Origin: Aspidapion aeneum
Taxonomy: Eukaryota; Arthropoda; Insecta; Coleoptera; Brentidae
Reading direction: 5' to 3'
Assembly: GCA_963576565.1 (NCBI GenBank)
Contig: CAUYVT010000055.1
Span: forward strand, 434,001-498,000
DNA: 64,000 nucleotides
Below, one piece after another: positions 1 through 10,490 of this stretch (positions are counted from its first letter, which is position 1; every line of letters starts with the position of its first letter). Position numbers and translations under genes: made by a program. Under the pieces are notes generated by a model. It made no database searches. It was not told the DNA's origin and saw only the letters and a program-made list of their open reading frames with translations.

Positions 1-332
1 CCACACGGCAGAAGTGTAAACTTCAACAAGGCGAAATTAATATTACTGGCCTTCATCTGCATCATCATGTCGCTCGCTGAATGTTCCTTTCACAGTCCAC
101 TCGAGTCGACTTCACCCGAATGAGCGTTACATTGCCAAGCCTGACGGCTCAGTTCAATTCAGTACCCACAAAAACTGCTAAACGCGCCTAAAGAAGTTTA
201 CACTTCAAAAATCTTCAGTCCTTATGATATCGGACGGGGGGCAGATTGTGGTAGGTTTGTTGTGACTGGGCTGGTTATGGGGGGAGGGGAATATCTCACT
301 TTACCCCTTCTCATAGAAATACAAGCAGTTAT
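1..332. other. unassigned leader with a short inverted repeat
   Basis: No credible reading frame. The 14-mer GAAGTGTAAACTTC at 11-24 recurs as its exact reverse complement at 193-206, so a MITE of about 200 bp may lie here. I see no clear target duplication because the left edge is cut by the window. The rest is a G-rich stretch near 235-295. Confidence 0.35.
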
Positions 333-1723
333 ACTTTTTATGTAGGAATCTATTTGTATATTATTATTAAACTATAAAAACAGCAATTAAAGTAAAATGA
401 TGTTTTCTTTTTCTAGGGGAGCTTATTTTTCTATAATGAGTCACTTAATTATGTCACTAAAATTCTAGAAAAAACAGAGCAGGTAGGCCTAGTCCGCATG
501 TTATTTGTGGACTTGGTCAGCGCCCCTGATAGATTATGTTCATTTCGTTTGAAGGGGGCTAATTTTGATCTTAGAGGGATTACCCTCCCTCCCCCAAACT
601 ACTTCCTTGGCGTATAAACTTACATTCATTCCATTCTTTCAAAAAATTTTGGTTTTGGTAATATCTAATTTTACCAAGAAAAATTGCATTGGATATCTGA
701 TTTGGCCCACTGTGCTTGTTGCTACGTCATCTAAGCCCCGTCAGACTGCATTTCACAACAAAAAATAAGCTTGGTGTTATAAAGTTGGTTAGGAATTTAA
801 TGTTTATAGTCAACTAATTTATTATTCATGTTCAACATTCGATAGTTTTGGTTTTGTAGCTGTTGTGCGATATGTTCAAACGTAAGTTTTAGTCAAGTTT
901 TGTCTAGTAATTTCGCTAATAAGGAGCCCCTTTGCCAAAAATTTTTTCACTTGGAAATATTTTTAAATGCATAGCTAAATTATTTCCTGTGCGTAAAATA
1001 CCAGTAAAAACTGTAGGAATCATAAAAATTCAGCTTAAGGTGGTCTTGAGACTCAGGCCCTAAAATTTAAAAAACTTTTGTTTGCATACCTAGTACTTTT
1101 TAAAAATAATTAGTGCTGGAAAATTTGTATCTTCTTGAAAAATATTAGTTTTTTAATATAGGATTTTTTTTGTTACAGGTTACTTATGTGTTTACAACAA
1201 CAACAACAAACTTCTCAAGCTTGCAAGCAAATACCTATCATCTGCTATGTTGGTCCAAATAAAAAACTTGTTGCAGAGAAATAAACATCCTTCGAGACCA
1301 GTAGATGCCACCCAAATCTCTTGTGTGATTTATTCGATTATAGTAATGTAACTATGTGAATGTGAAATAGAATACAATGTATTATCAAATATTATTTGTT
1401 AATTATTATTAAAAATAATATTATTCATAAGAAAAGTGCGTAAAGTGATTACATTTCCACAAACAAAAACAGTTGAGCAATATGAAGTGAAGTTCAGTTT
1501 CATAATAGTTTGTGAGAAATAGATACCAGGCACATATATAAGGAGGGGGGCACTGGGAGGACATTTCCCCCCTCCTTGAACAAGTTTTTATTATGAAATT
1601 TTAGTGTTGGGCACTTCACTCCTAAAATGTTCTGTATTCAGTGGACTTGCCTCCGGCAAGCATTTCTGCCTACCCTGTCCAAAACATCATGCACTGTCAC
1701 TGAGAAACAACGCAGGACTTTCT
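333..1723. repeat. 1.39-kb direct repeat, copy 1
   Basis: This stretch matches 4511-5904 in the same orientation almost base for base, at an offset near 4.18 kb. Differences are a handful of substitutions and small indels. Both copies start at TTTTTATGTAGGAATC and end at CGCAGGACTTTCT, after which they diverge completely. Copy 1 lacks 4 nt inside the candidate exon described for copy 2 (near 439) and has 3 extra nt in the second candidate exon (near 1200). It ends where the LINE fragment begins, which suggests the LINE marks the rearrangement breakpoint. Confidence 0.9.
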
Positions 1724-3180
1724 ATATCCACCACATCTTCCTGTTATTTCTATTATCTTGCTACCCAACAGCTTCGTTGCTTGCTTCCTTCAAGCTTTTT
1801 ATTATGTTTGTATATCTCTCTTCAAATGAGTGATTTGTGTTTATTAATTTTTCATCTAATCGGTTCTGATGCAATCTTTGAGTACTTTCGATTTCTAGAC
1901 TTCTAAAGTTGTATTTTTGATTGTTTTCGATGCTTTCTAGGTTTTCATTTTCTCTAATACTTTCGTCCTTATTTGTTTTTCTTAAAGGGAATAATATTTT
2001 TGCTCTTACCAGATGGTGGTCAGATGCACAGGTAACACCACGAAGTGCTCGCACATCATATCACTTTAATTGCGAGTGTTGTCCACCTATAGCATAATCA
2101 ATGATTGATTTAAGATTTCTTGTTGGCTGAATCCAGGTATATCGATGAATATCCTTATGTTTAAAAAAACCATTATTTATTTTTAGGTTGTGGGTTTCAC
2201 ACAATTGCATCAGTCTTAAGCCATTATCATTTGTTACTTCCTCTCCAAATGGTCCTATCACTTTGCTCTGGGTTTGCCTACCAGTTCGGCTATTAAAATC
2301 GCCAAGCATAATTATTTCTCTGGTATTACCGATTTTTGTGATAGTCTCATCAAGTTGATCAAAGAACATTTGTTTTGTAGCTACTCTTTCGTCATCTGAT
2401 GGTGCGTAGACTGCTATTATGCTTATATTATGTCCAAGCATCTTCATGTTCACTCGAAGTATGTTTTCACTAATGCAATCGTAATCTGTAATTTTATTCT
2501 TTAGATTTTTCTTTATTAACAAGGATACCCCTCTGGCTGCTCTTCTTTCTTTTGGGACTCCAGTGAATATATGGACAAAATTACCGACACTATTCGTACC
2601 TGTTCCTTTCTTTTTTGTCTCAGTGAGTGCAATAATATCGATTTTGCAATTCTGCACTTCGGTTGCAATAATGTCCAACTTTTGATTCAATCCCTGTACG
2701 TTCCATGTAGCTATATTCGTAGTCCTTTGTCTTTGCTTTTTTCGTCTTCGAGAGTTTCCATCCATTGCTCCGAGGCTTTGTTTAGGCTTTTTGGTACCTG
2801 CTTTGTTTAGAGTATCAGTATTAGAGAACCAGTCTAATGCCTCAACCCCCTACTTGGAGGACCAGGATTTTTAATCAAGGTTTTACTCCTCTAGCCTTTG
2901 ATGAGCCAATGCCATACTGTAAGGCAACAGCTGCAGTCTTTTATACTATCCCTAAAAGAAAGGGTTGCCACCTACGCTGTGATCACCGTACCGAGGTCCA
3001 TTCTCTCCGCCTTTCATATCGATGTGTTCTTCTCCCGTAACCCTGGGAAAGGGACCCTACACAGGTGCTAACTCTCCGGGTCAGAGAGTACCTGGAATCT
3101 ACGGAGGGCAGAGGTCGATTCATTTCCCCTGATAGACATCTGACGAGGCCTACCCGTACCCTTTTCTTTCATATGTATGA
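1724..3180 (-). mobile_element. RTE-like LINE, 5' fragment
   Basis: Contains the endonuclease pseudogene and, upstream on the minus strand (2766 to about 3180), a GC-richer leader with no clear ORF that I take as 5' UTR. The left edge is sharp: homology stops within a few bases of 'AGATGTGGTGGA', a string also present at 58694-58710 in the second LINE fragment of this window. The right (5') boundary is only approximate, and I found no target duplication. Confidence 0.7.
1761..2765 (-). pseudogene. LINE endonuclease domain, RTE-like, broken and truncated
   Basis: This encodes the amino-terminal apurinic-like endonuclease (exo-endo-phosphatase fold) of a non-LTR retrotransposon, which nicks target DNA for target-primed reverse transcription. 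Reading on the minus strand from 2765: IATWNVQGLNQ (fold start), IIALTETKKKG (catalytic E), VYAPSDDE, IIMLGDFNSRTG (catalytic D and N), and a second frame with CASDHHLVRAKI (catalytic SDHH). The frame is broken by a stop near 2058, between 'IIDYAIGG' and the SDHH segment, and ends at 1761 just before the reverse transcriptase would begin. The style matches the RTE endonuclease also found in the domesticated CFDP2 protein. Placement in RTE rather than another clade is my inference. Confidence 0.8.
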
Positions 3181-3673
3181 AATAATGTCTAAAGTAGTAA
3201 ACACTTGTTTAATGGACTAATTATGTCAAAAGTCATAAACCTAACCGAACCAATGCAAAAAAAGTGCGGACATTTGTAGCCTAGCCTACAATTAGTACCT
3301 AGACTATTGCACCACCGTCCGTTCATTTGATAGGTTTAATTTTTAGATCGGAAAAAGATTTAAGTAATGGAAGATAAAAGGAAACTCGTACAAGGGGGAC
3401 GAGTGTGATATAGTTTAGGTAGGCTAGATTAATTTACTGAAGATGGGCCACATCTGCTAGTACCTAAAATAAGTATTGCAAAAAAATACAAATAATAAGA
3501 ATTTTCTTTCTTCTATCCTCCCACCCACCCATTAACCTTATTGTGCACATTACAGAAAATATTCAATAAAAAAATGTCACCGCGTACAAAAATTTGAGAA
3601 AAATTAGGCACTATTAGATTAGGGTTCAATAACATAATTTTAGTATTAAATTTCTTGAGTGATTTTAAGACAC
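3181..3673. other. AT-rich spacer
   Basis: No gene, RNA or repeat structure that I can support. Mostly poly-A/T runs and stop-rich frames. Confidence 0.5.
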
Positions 3674-4149
3674 AAAGTTTATATAAACATAGGCCTACAA
3701 ACGCTTAGTTTTCGAGATAATATTTTTTGTTTATTTTGATATAGTCGCCATGCCATACCGAAGCATTTTTTATTTTGATGCTAGCAGTCTTTGGCGCAAA
3801 AGCTTTTTTTTTAACGGTTAGAGATGCGAGAAAATTGCAAGAGACAAAAAAGTTTGCAAACGAAACAAGGATTTTATTTCTTGTTTTAGAATCTACCAGT
3901 GGCTTACAACAAAAAATATCCCAGGAAAAAGGTGACATGAGCCCTGAAACAGTATAACCTTCTAGATTTTTACTATCGTCTGGCATGTCTTATAGTGTAA
4001 TGACAACAGCTAAATATATGTGTTAAATTTGAGCTGCATATCTCAAAAATTGCACGAGCTATAAACAAAAAACTAAAAAATATATGAAATTTTAACACCC
4101 TGTATCTCGAAAACTAAGCGTTTGCGTGTCTATGTTTATATAAACTTTT
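3674..4149. mobile_element. MITE with about 46-bp inverted ends
   Basis: Left end 3674-3719 (AAAGTTTATATAAACATAG, then AAACGCTTAGTTTTCGAGATA) is repeated as reverse complement at 4102-4149 with a few mismatches. The interior of about 380 bp has no transposase; the 60-93-codon frames on either strand are low complexity. Weaker matching continues 15-20 bp outside both arms, so the true termini may be slightly wider. Flanking duplication not resolved. Confidence 0.65.
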
Positions 4150-4510
4150 TGACTTACAATTACTTAAACACCTTGTATAAATAAAAAATTGTATATGATC
4201 CGATTTAAATTAGAAATTCAGTACAAAGAAAAACTGTGTACTAAGTAAAACATAGTACATACATAAGTTTGAAACACATATTTAAGTCCTACAAGTTTCT
4301 TAAAACATTGTTGCAGCTCTTGTCTTATTTTGGAACACAAGTTCCACAACGGCACAGAACTTTTCTTCTTTTTAAAAACATTTTTTGTATTAGAAGAGGA
4401 CACTCTCATCTATCTTTTATATTTCACCATAAAGATTTCGTTGAGCCTTTACTTATGGAAAATAAAAACGTGATCTGGTTTATTTAGGAAAATACCTGTT
4501 ATGTCTGATT
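4150..4510. other. AT-rich spacer
   Basis: Nothing recognisable; short frames only. Confidence 0.45.
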
Positions 4511-4593
4511 CTTTTTATGTAGGAATCTATTTGTATATTATTATTAAACTATAAAAACAGCAATTAAAGTAAAATTATGTTTTCTTTTTCTAG

Positions 4594-4663
4594 GGGAGCT
4601 TATTTTTCTATAATGAGTGAATCACTTAATTATGTCACTAAAATTCTAGAAAAAACAGAGCAG
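4594..4663 (+). CDS. candidate internal exon (unknown protein), speculative
   Basis: A pyrimidine tract followed by CTAG ends at 4593, a good splice acceptor, and CAG|GTAGG at 4661-4668 is a good donor. The 70-nt interval is open in one frame (GAYFSIMSESLNYVTKIL, then EKTEQ) and ends on a codon boundary. Copy 1 of the repeat (about 417-482) has a 4-nt deletion that breaks this frame. I do not recognise the peptide. Chance splice-like signals are common in AT-rich DNA, so this is only a candidate. It could equally be an exon of an old transposase or a noncoding repeat. Confidence 0.25.
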
Positions 4664-5363
4664 GTAGGCCTAGTCCGCATGTTATTTGTGGACTTGGTCA
4701 GCGCCCCTGATAGATTATGTTCATTTCGTTTGAAGGGGGCTAATTTTGATCTTAGAGGGCTTACCCTCCCTCCCCCAAACTACTTCCTTGGCGTATAAAC
4801 TTACATTCATTCCATTCTTTCAAAAAATTTTGGTTTTGGTAATATCTAATTTTACCAAGAAAAATTGTATTGGATATCTGATTTGGCCCACTGTGCTTGT
4901 TGCTACGTCATCTAAGCCCCGTCAGACTGCATTTCACAACAAAAAATAAGCTTGGTGTTATAAAGTTGGTTAGGAATTTAATGTTTATAGTCAACTAATT
5001 TATTATTCATGTTCAACGTTCGATAGTTTTGGTTTTGTAGCTGTTGTGCGATATGTTCAAACGTAAGTTTTAGTCAAGTTTTGTCTAGTAATTTTGCTAA
5101 CAAGGAGCCCCTTTGGCAAAATTTTTTTTTTTCACTTGGAAATATTTTTAAATGCATAGCTAAATTATTTCCTGTGCGTAAAATACCAGTAAAAACTGTA
5201 GGAATCATAAAATTTCAGCTTAAGGTGGTCTTGAGACTCAGGCCCTAAAATTTAAAAAACTTTTGTTTGCATACCTAGTACTTTTTAAAAATAATTAGTG
5301 CTGGAAAATTTGTATCTTCTTGAAAAATATTAGTTTTTTAATATAGGATTTTTTTTGTTACAG

Positions 5364-5444
5364 GTTACTTATGTGTTTACAACAACAGCAAACTTCTCAA
5401 GCTTGCAAGCAAATACCTATCATCTGCTATGTTGGTCCAAATAA
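5364..5444 (+). CDS. candidate terminal exon (unknown protein), speculative
   Basis: The T-run plus TTACAG ends at 5363 as a strong acceptor. Joining in phase 0 from the donor at 4663 gives 26 codons and a TAA at 5442-5444, followed by AATAAA-type signals near 5440 and 5463. In copy 1 the same exon differs by a 3-nt in-frame insertion in a run of ACA (Thr) codons. That is what a coding sequence would tolerate, but a microsatellite would do the same. No family recognised. Confidence 0.25.
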   Translation, partial: VTYVFTTTANFSSLQANTYHLLCWSK

Positions 5445-5904
5445 AAAACTTGTTGCAGAGAAATAAACATCCTTCGAGACCAGTAGATCTCCCAAATCTC
5501 TTGTGTGATTTATTCGATTATAGTAATGTAACTATGTGAATGTGAAATAGAATACAATGTATTATCAAATATTATTTGTTAATTATTATTAAAAATAATA
5601 TTATTCATAAGAAAAGTGCGTAAAGTGATTACATTTCCACAAACAAAAACAGTTGAGCAATATGAAGTGAAGTTCAGTTTCATAATAGTTTGTGAGAAAT
5701 AGATACCAGGCACATATATAAGGAGGGGGGCACTGGGGGGACATTTCCCCCCTCCTTGAACAAGTTTTTATTATGAAATTTTAGTGTTGGGCACTTCACT
5801 CCTAAAATGTTCTGTATTCAGTGGACTTGCCTCCGGCAAGCATTTCTGCCTACCCTGTCCAAAACATCATGCACTGTCACTGAGAAACAACGCAGGACTT
5901 TCTG

Positions 5905-6580
5905 TATGGGAGTATCCCCTCAGAAAGAAAAGCTATCTACATGCCTGCTACATACTTTGAGTACATGTTTTACAGAACATTTTTTGTTCAGTTCTTCAGA
6001 AGGATAATTATTCAGTAAAATTTTCTTTTATATTTTTGAACAAATTTCTGTTCAAAGAAAATGTTTAGCACTAAATGATTTCATACAATTTTCCATTTAA
6101 ACAATAAAATTAATTTTAAAGATGTTTCTGCAACCCACTCTTTTCTATGAGGGTTAACAAAAATAACTACTACATACATATTTTTACTCAAATGTCAAAA
6201 AATGCTTCGAACATGCCCCATGTTCCAAAAAAATGTAAAATCTTAATTTTAAAAACTATTTTTCTATAATCACCAAAAACAATTGTTGATTTTAAGTAAG
6301 CACTGTATAGTCATTATTTTAATTTAAAAAAATTAGTACCTTATGAAGTTTCTTCAATAATTAATTCACTTTTTAATTTAAAAAACATTTTGTTCAAAAG
6401 GATAATTATTCAATAAAATTTCCTTCAAAGAGAAAATTCCATTTAAATAAAATGTTTTTGGAGAAATTTCCATCTAAGGAAAATGTTTTAGGAGAAAATG
6501 ATTTAGAAGAATTTTCCATTTGAACATATTTTTACTCAAATGTTACAAAAACAGTCAAATCTTAATTTTAAAATTTATTT
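5905..6580. repeat. AT-rich degenerate repeat block
   Basis: Related phrases recur here and again to 7320: AAGGATAATTATTCA near 6001 and 6400 (AAGGATAATCATTCA near 7012), and variants of GAACAAATTTCCATTTAAAG with GAAAATGTTT. Similar wording reappears at 38150-38300. No coding signal. Confidence 0.5.
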
Positions 6581-6894
6581 TAGCTCACACTACTACTATA
6601 CCATAGTATTGTGAGCTATGTTGATTTTTTTGAGAAAAAAAAGTTGCTCTGAGAGTTTAAGTGAAAATATGTCGTGTGTGATTTCAAACGAAAGGTAATT
6701 GAGTCTGGAGTTAAACAAAATACATTTTAGTTTAAAAAAAAGGGTGGGGGTAGATTTCAAAAATTAGAGTCAAAACATGGCTTGTGTGGTATCAACCGAA
6801 AGGTAATTGAGTCTGGAGTTGAATAAAATATATTTCAGTTTTTAGTTATATTAGCTCACACGTACACTATAACTAGAGTACCTAGTGTGAGCTT
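6581..6894. mobile_element. MITE with hairpin ends, TTAGCTCACAC type
   Basis: Left end TAGCTCACACTACTACTATA folds onto TATTGTGAGCTA within 40 bp, and the right end AGCTCACACGTACACTAT folds onto CCTAGTGTGAGCT. The outermost 13 bases of both ends are inverted copies (TAGCTCACACTA). The interior holds two about 70-bp direct repeats at 6665-6735 and 6772-6841 sharing AAAGGTAATTGAGTCTGGAG. No ORF. Confidence 0.55.
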
Positions 6895-7321
6895 AGGTAC
6901 TCATATATTGGCAGAGTATTTTTATAATCACCAAAAACACATAAAAAAAAATAAAGTACCTTATTAAGATTCTAAATCAATAATTAAATTTAAAAAAACA
7001 TTTTCTTCAAAAGGATAATCATTCAATAAAATTTTCGATATACAGAAAATTGTTCAAAAACATTTTCTTCGATTAGAAGTTTGTTCGAACAAATTTCCAT
7101 TTAAAGAAAATGTTTTTGAACGAATTTTTCATTAGAACATATTTGTTACAAAAAATGTAAAATTTTTACATAACTTTTTTTTCCATAATAACCAAAAACT
7201 CAAAGTTTTTGATTTAAAATAAAGGACTGAAAAGTCATTATTCAGTGACCCAATAAAAGAGAAAAAAAAGTACCTACTGCATAAGGTTTCTAAATAATTT
7301 ATTAACAAAAAAAAAATTAAT
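6895..7321. other. AT-rich spacer with degenerate repeats
   Basis: Continuation of the repeat block at 5905; no gene seen. Confidence 0.45.
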
Positions 7322-8052
7322 TATATTATACAAGTAGTAGTAGTAGTAGTAGTAGTGGTGGGGAGACCATTTTTGGTCTAACGACTAGGCACACGGCGCG
7401 CCCTTTTCGCAAACCCCGATTTGTCCGTACATCATATATCAAACAGATGCACGTGCCCCTTAGGATGCAAGTTTTCTTTCTCTAAGAGAACTTAATTTTG
7501 CCTGACTCCTCTTTGTCGATGGCAGGGATCTTTATACTGAGTAGCAAGTATACACAGTGGACCCACGCTTTTACACCCCTTCCGAAAGGTGGTCCTGCTA
7601 CATGTTAGACTTGCATCTATCTAACATGACTATCGTCCCAGCAGAACTTGGTTATAGACGATAGACTTCTTTCCTTTTCAGCGCAACAGTCGTGGTCGTC
7701 GTGAGTTGACTACTGTAGGAGATTTATGCTGGCGCCGTCCTGGTTCCGACTATATATAGCACTTATAGCAGGCTCCTGGGTTATTATCCCTGGTTCCTCG
7801 GCTGGCTGCGTGTCGGCTCCTGGACTACACCTGCGTATATTCTCGATGTTCAATGTCGACTTATATTTTTTGCGTGCATCGCATCACATGCTTATTCGAT
7901 GACGGCTGTTGAACGCTGAAAAGGAACTCGGCGACAGGGCGACAGATTTTTTTTTTGTTTTTGCATCGTTCGAGACGCGAGCCTGGTACCTTCTGCATGT
8001 GAAGCCGACGACCATACCACGGCACTACCCTGCCGCCTATATTATACAAGTA
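7322..8052 (-). mobile_element. SINE-like retroposon with tRNA-like head, TSD 15 bp
   Basis: The 15-mer TATATTATACAAGTA occurs at 7322-7336 and again at 8038-8052, bracketing 701 bp that is much more GC-rich than its surroundings. Read on the minus strand, the element starts near 8037 with GGCGGCAGGGTAGTGCCGTG and continues with a segment resembling a tRNA up to TCTCGAACG, a degenerate B box. It ends in a (CTA)n tail next to the left TSD. This is the layout of a tRNA-derived SINE: pol III head, long unrelated body, simple-repeat tail. It is long for a SINE, so a composite or a LINE-derived body is possible. No ORF. Confidence 0.75.
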
Positions 8053-8348
8053 AATAATAATTTATTCTAGCACTGTCGAAACAATAATTCTTCTCATCTC
8101 ATCTCATTTTCATGGTTAGTATAGGTATGCAAAGTTAAATTTAAAAAAAAATACAAAAAATGGATATACCTAGGTACCTGTCACAGGCTTGTAGCAATAA
8201 ATAATGATTTTAGTTGGGGGTTGCTATAGTCTATAGTTAAAAAGCTATAGTAAGTACCTATAAGCAGATAGTGTAACTATAACCCTGCCAAATTAAATTA
8301 AAAAACTAAGCACCTATTAAAAATTGGTAAACTAACCATGTATATTAA
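8053..8348. other. AT-rich spacer
   Basis: No supported feature. Confidence 0.4.
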
Positions 8349-8503
8349 CATGGGTGTAGTCAGGGTCTCACTCAGGGTGGGGCAAAAAAGCAAAAAATTT
8401 TATAGCTCCCCTTTAATTCTTATATTACTAAATGAGCTAAAGCCAGGATGGTGCAGGTGACAAGGCAGGGTTGGGCAAGTGCCCCACCCTGACTACGCCC
8501 ATG
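8349..8503. mobile_element. 155-bp MITE, CATGGGYGTAGTCAGGG ends
   Basis: Left end CATGGGTGTAGTCAGGGT and right end ACCCTGACTACGCCCATG are inverted copies with one mismatch. Flanks share ATGTATA (8337-8343 and 8504-8510), a possible but imperfect duplication. The ends resemble those of the MITEs at 34762 and 53087, so one hAT-like group may be present. Confidence 0.65.
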
Positions 8504-8782
8504 ATGTATAACCATCCAAAGAACACCAATATTATTGAAATGATTTATTTAAGGAATATAAACACTCAAGAGGGGGAGATTGGCTTTGCGTCATGATTAC
8601 ACGCAATGTTTTTTTAATGTGTTTTTTCTTGAAAATGCGTTACGAGGGGGAGTTAAAAATCCTGAATTTTTGCGTTGCATAATTTAAGGATGTTCCCCTA
8701 TACATATCCATTATTTTGAATTTTTATGATGATTTTAACTTTGTATACTAACTATAGGTAGGTACGTTTCTTTTCATATTTT
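8504..8782. other. spacer
   Basis: No supported feature. Confidence 0.4.
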
Positions 8783-9092
8783 ATCAGAAGATTTTATGAG
8801 TGAAGCTTCAAGACTATGTAGAACTATTCATATCTTCTCGTCTTTTGTGAGGGGCATATTTAAAAGAAATGGAGCCCCTCTGGGATGGAAAACTTTCTAT
8901 ACTAGTTTTTCTTCTTATATCATCAGGAGATTTTATAGGTGGGGCTTCGTGTAGAACCACAGAGGTTATCCAAGTAGAGCTATCCAAATCTTCTTGTGTT
9001 TTGTGAGAGGCGTATTTAAAAGAAATGGAGCCCCTCTCTGGGATAATAATCCGCCCCACAGAACACCATATCCGCACGTGTGAGAAATCCAC
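8783..9092 (-). repeat. two about 140-bp tandem repeats with a coding-like frame
   Basis: The plus-strand segments about 8790-8880 and 8930-9045 are diverged tandem copies sharing GTATTTAAAAGAAATGGAGC (CATATTT in the first). On the minus strand an open frame (8814-9092) reads both: RGSISFKYASHKTQEDLD in one and RGSISFKYAPHKRREDMN in the other. Replacements are conservative (L/M, D/N). This might be an exon with an internal peptide repeat, but the frame stops inside the second copy and I recognise no family. Confidence 0.35.
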
Positions 9093-9486
9093 TTATCATT
9101 TTTTTATAACTAGTAATATAATTGAAAAAAAAAATCTGTTTTTTTATTGTGAAATTGCTTCATACTTCTGTCAAAGTAAGCGTCATAAAAATCACGGCGA
9201 ACTCGATTTTCTGAAATAAGTGAAAGAATTCTAGCAAGCTGCACTGACAACAATGCGGCTCGCGATCACTGACTTGTATGAACACTGAGAAATAAATTCG
9301 ACGTACAATTCGTGTCGGAAAACGGTTTTTGTTTCCTTCATAGAATGAAATTCGTAAGAAAATTAGCTCTAGAATGTTGTGTTTACCAATATCTAAGGTT
9401 GTTTTGCCTTTTTGGTTCAAAATATTAAGCAGAAACCTTCTACGATATTTTGCCAGTTCTAGTTGAACTCAATGCAGCCCAATTTT
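9093..9486. other. spacer
   Basis: No supported feature. A short minus-strand frame (9160-9420) has no recognisable content. Confidence 0.35.
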
Positions 9487-9502
9487 AGATGGCTAAAAAT
9501 TT

Positions 9503-10490
9503 TTGCTGGCTAAAAACGATCGGACGTCTAATCTACAAAAATCGACCACCTGGGATGAAACATCATTAGTCATCATAAAAAGTGTCGCAAAGATGTACCA
9601 TGATTTTGTGCAACTATTGCAGTCACAAAGACAACCTCCTAAGAAATTGAAGGACAGGCCCTTAGCCGAAATAATATCATATGCTGACGACACAGCCATT
9701 ATTTTTTGTGGTGTTACGTGGGACGATTAAAGCTAAAGTAATCCAAGGGCTCAAAAAAGTAAAAACATGGCTAGATAAAAATTGATACATTTACTGACAA
9801 TATAAAAGAAGTTCCCTGTTCAAAAGACTTTGGCATTTATGTTGGAATGAACATGTAGAATATTTAACCAAAAAAATTAAATCTCTCATATCGCTGCTTT
9901 GCTTTGATAGTGGCACAACTAAAAAAAAATGCGTTTTTTGTAAAAACTAACTTCTCATCGTATTGTATATATTTTTACCACAAAATTTTCCTTATTATCT
10001 ATTTCAAGCATGGGTAAGTTATTAATTTAATTAATTAAAGCAACAAAAATATATAAATATTTGCCTTTGCCATTATTTTTAAAAAGCGTTTCCTGAAAAT
10101 TATCATTTCCAGTTATGCCACTATCAAAGCAAGGCCGCGATATGTCGATTTTATATATTAAGAAATATTTTATCAAAACCAATGATTACTTCTCTCTATA
10201 AAAGCTTAGTTGAGTCACTGCTAAGATATGGCATATGGGGGTATGTATGAAAAAACATTAAGACCACTACAAATTATTCAAAATAAAATTTTAAAAATTA
10301 TTTTCAGAAAAGATCATTTATACCCTACAAATCAAGTTCATGATTCAAAATTGAACAATACAAGAATATTATTTTTTCAGTCAACAGCATGTTTAATACA
10401 CAAAAACCAACATTTTCAAACAAAATCTCACAACTACCCCACTAGAAACACCACACATAATAGTTACAATCAGGCCGCTCCACAGTCATA
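9503..10490 (+). pseudogene. Jockey-like LINE reverse transcriptase, decayed
   Basis: Remnant of a non-LTR reverse transcriptase. The segment 9503-9730 includes ISYADDTAIIFCG: the YADD box is the RT catalytic motif. From about 10190 the typical carboxyl-terminal part follows: a 'SLVESLLRYGI' stretch, then LRPLQIIQNKILKIIF and SHNYPTRNTTHNS. Stops and frameshifts lie between the parts, most of the polymerase fingers are gone, and a MITE interrupts the gene at 9887-10144. Jockey or CR1 placement rests on these motifs alone. Confidence 0.75.
9887..10144. mobile_element. 258-bp MITE inside the LINE remnant
   Basis: The left end CATATCGCTGCTTTGCTTTG plus ATAGTGGCACAACT is the inverted copy of the right end AGTTATGCCACTATC plus AAAGCAAGGCCGCGATATG, with about three mismatches over 34 bp. 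The interior is AT-rich without an ORF. It separates two halves of a LINE RT that otherwise read together. I could not identify a clean target duplication. Confidence 0.7.

Larger units (their letters stand above)
4511..5904. repeat. 1.39-kb direct repeat, copy 2
   Basis: Second copy of the 333-1723 unit, same strand. It is the copy in which the two candidate exons stay open. After the shared end at CGCAGGACTTTCT it runs on into AT-rich DNA and not into a LINE, so this is probably the less disturbed copy. Confidence 0.9.

Noticed and set aside
565..768. 67-codon frame identical at 4746-4949
   Set aside because: Lies in the putative intron of the direct repeat; identity is explained by the duplication and there is no domain.
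7861..8049. 62-codon minus-strand protein
   Set aside because: It reads through the tRNA-like head of the SINE and its target duplication.
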